NCBI GenBank assembly: GCA_039111635.1
Contig: JBCAQO010000007.1
Location: forward strand, 1,240,001-1,304,000
Reading direction: 5' to 3'
Origin: Heterobasidion occidentale
Taxonomy: Eukaryota > Basidiomycota > Agaricomycetes > Russulales > Bondarzewiaceae
DNA length: 64,000 nt
Under the pieces are notes generated by a model that saw only the letters and a program-made list of their open reading frames with translations, did not search any database and was not told the origin of the DNA. Both the position numbers and the translations under genes were made by a program. This document shows positions 57,322 through 64,000 of this stretch, one piece after another. Position 1 is the first letter of the stretch, and every line of letters starts with the position of its first letter.

Positions 57322-58883
57322 CTATGACAGGTTCAATGGTAAAGCTTCGATGCTGCGCTTGTCCAGGATATCATAATGGCCAGGCCTGGATACTCGCAAC
57401 TCGATCAGCAGCTGACGAAGGCAAGAGCCGGAATACTTACCGGTACAACAACGCGAGCGGTTCGGTACCAGGCTCCGGAGCATTGAAGAATTCCACGAAG
57501 TCTACTTTCCCACCCTGATCGCGACCGTCCAAATACGCGACGCTCACGTTGATCTTGAGAGCCCGTGAGAGCGCGGTTACTTGGACATGATCTGCAGAGC
57601 CAAGACAGTGAGCCAAACCGTAACAAGTCATGACCGGCGCAGTGTCGAATGATGGTAATAGTTGCGCACCGGCTTCTTTGCCCACAGCTTCGACGAAGCC
57701 CTCGCAGAAATCGCGAATTGACAATGGCTCGCCAAGATCCGGGTGGAAGAGGAATGGCTCGAACGATTCTGGGTCTGTCCTGATCTGTGCAGAGGTCAAG
57801 AGGCGAAGGAATACGACAACGTAATTCGATGCTGCGTGGTTGCATACAGTCAACTACATCCGTCACACGTATGAAAGAAGCTGCGACGCACTTTCTGGAT
57901 CTTGAAACGCCTCAAGCAGCAGGTTCGGTGTAAGGTAATGGCCTCGGGAGTCGGGCGTGACAACGCGCTTAATGAGACCTTCCATCACCTCATAGAAGTC
58001 CTCAACTACGATCTTCTGGAACCCAGCGTCCTCGAGCATCGGGAGCGCCCCCTCGAGCGTAGAAAGTGCTTGCGTCGCAGCAACGACAGATCCGGTGAGT
58101 TCACTATCCCCTCTATGTACGCGAAAGCGAGGGCTACGGCGCTAAATCCAGTCAGCTCGTGTCCGCAATCGGAAAATAGCGTAAACAGCAAGGAAAATGA
58201 GCGCACATCGGTAGAAACAGTCGCCATCGCCGCGCGTGCGGCGAATACCGTGAAAGTCTTGAGATTGCAGATATTCGATCTGTTTCACAAACGACTGCGA
58301 GCCATTCTCATATTCTTCTCGGAGAACGTCCAGGCTCGCTACAGAGGCGATCAATGGCCGACTTGATGATGTCGAACTGTCGAGCATTTCCTATTCGTAC
58401 GACGCCACTAGGTATATTAGTCAATCTCCGGGGGAGCAAGTTGAAGAGACTACGCACTTGGTTCAGCTGATATAATTGTGAAGGAGTCAGGTCATTGAGA
58501 TCTAAGTACGAAGAAGTCAGTCGCCCATTCATGCGCTAAGACTTTGATATGCGACCCTTTCCACAGGCAGTGTACGTTTCATGAAGTATTCGAGGCACTC
58601 TGGTGCGCCACTGGCACCTTCCACCGACATCGGAATGAAACAGGTCCCAAACTCACTTGTATGTTCAGTGATCAATATGCCATCCCCTCGACCATCTGAG
58701 GAGCTGCTCGCAGCCTTGGGCTCTTCCAACTCTGGCAGATCGGACGTCTTCTGTCTCGCTTCATGATCCCACCATTAGGGCAATCACGCGAACGATCGAG
58801 AATCAAGATATATCTCCGCGTCAGTTCCACGATCCGGGCTGCATGAGAACGGTATACTTACGCGCATTAGGTGCGTTTTGCAT
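57322..58883 (-). CDS. Otubain-type deubiquitinase (peptidase C65)
   Basis: OTU-family cysteine protease that removes ubiquitin, OTUB1/2 type. Short first exon MQNAPNA, then a Ser/Asp-rich exon (ELEEPKAASSSSDGRGDGIL) and LNDLTPSQLYQLNQ. The catalytic N-terminal part is EYENGSQSFVKQIEYLQSQD, GIRRTRGDGDCFYR, with the Asp-Gly-Asp-Cys centre. Later pieces: FCEGFVEAVGKEAGAQLLPS, ADHVQVTALSRALKINVSVA, VDFVEFFNAPEPGTEPLALL. The last exon, after gtaagt...tatccag, gives RPGHYDIL with the catalytic His. The stop is TAG at 57322. All parts of the triad are visible and the gene seems intact. Confidence 0.9.
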
Positions 58884-59489
58884 GATTAATTGCGATAGTG
58901 CGTATAAGAAAGCAGAGTGATAGAGAAAGGCGCTCGATGCGGACCCGAGGAGAGGGAACACAGACGAAGGAAAGATCACGAAAGAAGGATCCATCACGTG
59001 CGTCTGAGGCAGGTCACCTGAGCTCCTTGTCGCGGATTTGTTTGGCCTAGATCCAGAGACAAGAATAAGTCGAAGAAGCTAGCAGGAATCATTGCTACAA
59101 TAGCAAGGGCGGAAGGGAGTTGGTTTATGTGTGTCGATTATGCTCGAGTGAGGTTTATATCTCCCCAGGGCGTACTTACGCGTCGAGACGCGCGTATGCT
59201 AGCACACGCGTCGCTCCATCGTGAGTCGAATCTATTGACAATACCACCGCGTCATCTACAACCTCACGCCATCGTCCACTTACTCAGACAATCTGTTATA
59301 GGAAGAAATAAAAGAGGATGTCAATTGAACGAAAATAATAATATTGCGATAAAACAAGACAAAATGCGAGATATCCCGAGGTACGAATGATTTCATGAGT
59401 ATTACCACTTCAATGCGGTGGATGTCAGCTAACCGGTGAATGTTGGAGCAGAAATGCATACTGATGTACTAATTATTTATCAATAATTC
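58884..59489. other. Intergenic, otubain 5' / Snf2 gene 3'
   Basis: 606 nt between tandem minus-strand genes; otubain promoter and Snf2-gene 3' UTR. No gene seen. Confidence 0.5.
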
Positions 59490-62400
59490 CTATTTTCCGT
59501 GCGCATCGAGCATGGCTAAGATCTCCTGCTGCTCTTCCTGCGATCTCTTCGCACTGCATTCCAAATCAGTGTCGGAGTCATGAGAATTGAAAAAGGAAAA
59601 CAAACAAGTCAGAGGCGAATAGTGGCAGGTCGTCCGCGGTCTGTATCATCCCTAGATCGATCAAGGCTATCTGCCGCATACTCCATCTATCATGGCATGT
59701 ATGATGAGTATTCATTTAGTGGAAGATGGGAGGGGAGATGTACTTCGATTTGGGGCTAGGGGGAGGTTTATGGTGCCTCCTTCGAGGCGGCCATTCAGGT
59801 TGAAGAGGTGTATCTGGATCTCCTTTCTTCTGCTTTGCTTCCTTCGCCTGACGGCGCTTCTCCTGGTAGTTTGTCGTATTGAGAACGCCATTGAATACGA
59901 CATCGAGAGGCAACAAACCTTCAACACAGTTTGGATTTTGGCTTTTTCAATATTACTTGGAGCTAAGATGTCCGTGTTGCGATGGCTGTATTTGATGCCG
60001 TGACTGTTCAAGATTTTTGAGACATCGCTTTCCTCAACTTCCGGGACGCCTGTCGGAAAAAACTCCGGTCAAATTGAATTACATCGTCAAGTAACATCAA
60101 ACATACTGTCATCAAGAAGAAGAGCACCGAGGCCTTTGAGTTCGGCCTATTTTTTCGCGACCATCAAAACACCGTCAAGATGTATGCAAATAGAACTTAC
60201 GTCTTCTTTTGAATCCTTCACTTCTGCTTCGTAAACCCATTCTTCAGCGGTACCTTTTTTCTTGCGTGCACGTTTGGACTTGATGGTGTCCATGTGTGCG
60301 AGAGCCCAGTCCAGGTTGATCAAGTTGGCCCGTTCAATCTGGAGGGAGGTATTAGAGGGAAGCAGTCTCATAGTCATGGCACAGCTTGACACTCACGGCC
60401 ATCTTCGTTGTTGAAGAGTTTTCATGCAATTTAAATATGTTTTGGAGTCCGAATAATTCCCCCTGTCTACTCTTGTCACCGGAAACCCCTGAAAAATAAC
60501 TGTGCGCGCCAAGAGATGAATTCAGCTCTCACATTAGAACTAAGTGGACAAAGATTCTCGCCGTGTCTGTACACTGGCTTCATATCCAATGGCCATCTGC
60601 TGTTGTTTGTACACTTGTCGTGCGTAGATCAACTCTTCGATCGACCCGGCTCCAAGCAGTCGATATACGGATACATCACGCGTTTGTCCGAACCTATATG
60701 CTCGGTCCATCGCTTGGAGATCATGTGCGGGATCTGGATCGATTCTTAGGGCAATGTCGGTATTTTTGAACAAGATCACTTACTCCAATTCGGATCTAGA
60801 AAGACAGAACCAAAATATATAGAGATGATGACTAGTCATGTTAAGGAAGTGCTCACCGAACACAACTACTTTATTTGCTGCGGTGAGGTTCAGGCCCGTT
60901 CCACCGGCAAGTGTGGAAATGAGGAAGACGAAGATGTCAGGGTCTTTCTGAAACTTCTCTATCACCGCCCCACCTGTGTCATTCATTAAATCGAAGTCAA
61001 GAAACTATAAAAAAATTGGATCACTCACGATCGTGTTGCTGAATTGATCCGTCCAATTTCACAAACCCGTAACCTAGTCAATTTGATGAGCATCAAGCAT
61101 CAAGATGGCCTCCATACGCTCACTATTATTATTGAGGTGAAATTCTAACATCTCCAATAGCTTCACCGACTTTGTGAATATCAAGACTTTGTTCTTGCTC
61201 GCTGCGTCCTTCCGCCACTCGTGAAGTAATGTCTCCAGCACCTATCTTCGCGTAAATCAAGATGCAGGAATCTGAGAGCTTTTGACATACCATCCACTTG
61301 CCGCAGTACATAGACAGAAGCATCGACGGACCATACTTCGGCGTTGGTTCGTTCGGAAAGGCAACTTCTGCAAGCTCCCTATTGCGCATCGTCTATGACC
61401 ATTGTTGAGTCTTAGAAGAACGACTAGCAGATAAAATGAAGAGAATCTCTGACCTGTTCAGGAGTATCCTTCGGTGACGGTAATATTAGTACAAGATGGT
61501 TCGAGATCTTGATCAGGGTTGACATATATTTGAACAGATCTCCTGCCTTGAACGGATGGCAGCAGTCCTTCCTCCTACACCAATCCGTCATTAATTTAAA
61601 TGAAGAGCATATGAGATACCACTAACTTTGACTGTGACCCACAATCGCATCGTTCATCCTTCCTGATCATGTTCTGAACATCATCCAGGTTCAGTATACG
61701 TTTATAGACCTCGACTTGTTTTTTCGTGAGTGGACAGAACACGACTTCATCAGTCTTCTTTGGAAGTTGATGCTTGATGATATCTTTTGTCCTGATCGCG
61801 ACAATTGAATTGGTGTGAGTGATTCCATATTGGTTGTATGAAGGATATTAGATCACCTGCGGATGAAAAACTTGGGTAACAGTTTCTCTTTCAATGTTTG
61901 CGCGACTAGCTGTTGAGCACAATCAGAAGCGTTTCGTCGAGCTAGCATGAAATACACTCACATTGGCTCGAAGTCTTTCCTCTTCCGTGCAGCCCTTGGC
62001 TTGCCCGATAGTCAAGGGCTTCATCACAAACCCCTTCCATTGCTTGACTGAGCCTACCATCCCTGGATTGGCCCAATTGAGCAGCGTCCAAAGCTCAAGG
62101 TACGAGTTCTGGATCGCTGTACCAGTCAGGGCGATGCGCATTGGGCCCGTCCTAGTTTCCGCAAGCTGCGATCGAGACGACGTCGCTTGGTCGGCTTGGG
62201 CATCGGGACTATTCAGCTGAGAGATGTGCGATGGTATTGGATGATCGGGCGCCCAAGCAAACTCTGACAAGGAAGTTGTTGTTTTAGAATTGGGGTTCTT
62301 GAGTCGATGTGCCTCGTCAACAATGAGGACACTCCACGGAAGGGACTCGATGAGCTCAATCGACCGAAGAGCAGTATCGAAAGAGGTGATAACTAAAAAA

Positions 62401-64000
62401 TTAACCATCATGCGACCATACCTAACACCTCTAACTTACCAACGTCGAGCCGTCCCATCTTGAAATCGTTCAACACTTCATTGCGGGCGTTGCCTTGAAA
62501 GGAGCCTACTTCGAAGTGCGCCCACTTATTGTATATATGTTAGCAGGAGAAAAGGTCCAGCTTCAAATAGAACACGAACCTTCTTGAACTCAGCCTCCCA
62601 CACACCAACAACGGAAGTCGGCACTACGATCAATGCTGTGGCCCAAGTTGCGTCCGCCGGTGGCAATTTCCGGTGCTTCCGCCATTCTCTCTCATCTTGC
62701 AGCTCAGAGACGCGATCCCGCCGTCTACGGCGGTCCTCCTTCGTCCCAACCTTGTGCATGATAGCAGAAAGAAAAGATATGACCTGTATCGTCTTCCCGA
62801 GACCCATGTCGTCGCCGAGAATAGCGCCCCGATTGGCGACGTAACAGTCGTAGAAAAACCTCACACCCTCACGTTGGTAGTCGCGCAGATATTTGTTGAG
62901 GGATCTTGGGACACGGATTCCGCGTCCTTTGTCAAGCCAAAAAGCGTCTACATCCTCTGGATGAGGCGCCTTCGAATAATCTTCAGCCCCAGAATCTGAC
63001 TCCGTTGCGGAATCGTCAACCTCTGTGGATTGTTGAGTTGTGCGGCCTTGAACGAGGTTGATGAATGATTTGACAGATGAGTAAACGAAGGGGACTCACG
63101 ACCTGCCTGCGAAGCCTGGATGTTCGACACAGTGACGTCGGCTTCGCTGTCAGACTCTGTGGCAGAGTCATCGTCATTTCTTACTGTAGCAGCTTTGGGT
63201 ACCTGTGAGGAAGCCCGAATTATAGTGGGCATAGACGCCTCGTCGCCATCGTCTGACTCTAAAGAATGAAGATGTGAACATCAGGACACGACATGATGGC
63301 TGAGACAAACCTGTCTCGCTGTCATTGATCGCAGTGCTTTGTGTTGGTTGAGAAGCTACTGCGCGAAATGATGCAAAGTGCTTCGGTCTTACTGGACTAC
63401 TCGACAGTTGTTCGCTGAGCTGACGTCCTCCTCCTCCTCCTGTTCCTCCAACTCCTCACCTTCTTCGCCCAAGTCTTCTTCTCAAATGTCTCATCGTCAG
63501 ACGACGCAACTTCAAGACCAAGACTTTCATCTAAAGTACCGTCAATATAGAGCTTCGAACAGCGTCAATTATCTTCTTACCGAAATATTCAAGAAGGGGG
63601 TTGTGAGTTGAAACATGTTGCCGCTTGGCCTCTGAGACAGTCTGTTAGACCGTTGTTGATGTGGGAGGAAAAGAAATACTATTCACTTTTCCGAGGGGGT
63701 CTCGTATCAATATATCTAGCGCATCGCTCCTTCTGCCTCGTTTGGCCCTGGTAGTAGCTGCGGCTCCCTTGCGACCTCGGCCTCTCTTGGGCAACTCGTA
63801 CACGTACGAACCCGGATTAAAATCAGAATCAGAGTCCTCCTCTGAGAGTAGTGGTTCGTATCATTGAAGCAACATTTTAAAGAGTGGGTCTCACCTAGAG
63901 GGGCCGGTATTGATTGCAGTTTCCCTGTGAGCGTCTTTCAGAATGGAGATTGTTGGAAAACACGATAAAAATGACCCCACTCTTATCATACACAGAGGTG
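59490..64000 (-). CDS. ERCC6L2-like Snf2 family ATPase (5' end beyond window)
   Basis: Snf2/Rad54-type helicase-like ATPase of the ERCC6L2 group, linked to DNA repair. Read from the right edge: LQSIPAPL, then [20 protein letters not shown] with a basic block; acidic spacers (63000-63500); motif [21 protein letters not shown] (~62830); [20 protein letters not shown]; motif [19 protein letters not shown]; motif [23 protein letters not shown]; motif [21 protein letters not shown] (~60910); motif [22 protein letters not shown] (~60700). [18 protein letters not shown] is the hallmark of ERCC6L2 proteins. The C-terminus ends [15 protein letters not shown]. More than twenty exons; the first exon(s) lie right of 64000. 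Confidence 0.88.

Noticed and set aside
1..64000. Search for tRNA, rRNA, CRISPR arrays, terminal inverted repeats and LTRs
   Set aside because: No tRNA box pattern, direct-repeat/spacer array or transposase/reverse transcriptase motif recognised by eye; short elements could still be missed.

Overview
The window is nuclear DNA of a filamentous basidiomycete, most likely an Agaricomycete. About twenty protein genes lie on both strands. Almost all are broken by short GT-AG introns (mostly 45-70 nt) with very small exons in places, and the products (HSPA12-type Hsp70, Nup192, METTL14-type protein, Noc2, ERCC6L2-type Snf2 ATPase, O-methylsterigmatocystin-oxidoreductase-like P450, GH79 pair, Agaricomycete-style F-box proteins) are typical of that group. 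No tRNA, rRNA, CRISPR array or intact transposon was recognised. Gene limits come from reading exons and splice sites by eye; unless stated otherwise, outer coordinates are start and stop codons.

Layout, left to right. 0-6.5 kb: possible 3' end of a plus-strand gene, an HSPA12-like Hsp70 (minus), a 2 kb poorly coding stretch, then a 104-residue mitochondrial-assembly-like protein (plus). 6.6-20.4 kb is a dense housekeeping block: NOC2 (minus, ribosome export) shares a divergent promoter with a METTL14-like m6A-family protein (plus), followed by NUP192 (plus, nuclear pore inner ring) and, convergent to it, SFT2 (minus, Golgi traffic). 20.7-28.3 kb: tandem secreted GH79 glycosidases (plus), then a phosphopantetheinyl-transferase-like gene (minus) that has lost its metal-binding residues. 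28.3-36.4 kb is gene-poor apart from one cytochrome P450 (plus). 36.4-49.5 kb: an unnamed conserved-looking gene (minus) divergent from ARPC5 (plus), an F-box/WD40/UIM protein (plus), a frameshifted F-box gene (minus), a TauD-type dioxygenase (plus), and a gene (minus) whose exons join six CCHC zinc knuckles to a TPR/J-domain co-chaperone. 50.1-64 kb: five minus-strand genes in a row: oxysterol-binding protein, NHP6-type HMG-box protein, PUS3/DEG1, otubain, and an ERCC6L2-like Snf2 ATPase running off the right edge.

Most of the segment is ordinary core genome. The points most worth following up are the CCHC-TPR-J fusion at 46.9-49.5 kb, the PPTase-fold pseudoenzyme at 27.2-28.3 kb, the DPP-type catalytic motif in the METTL14-like protein, the 13-nt and 20-nt microexons, and the F-box gene with two opposite frameshifts.
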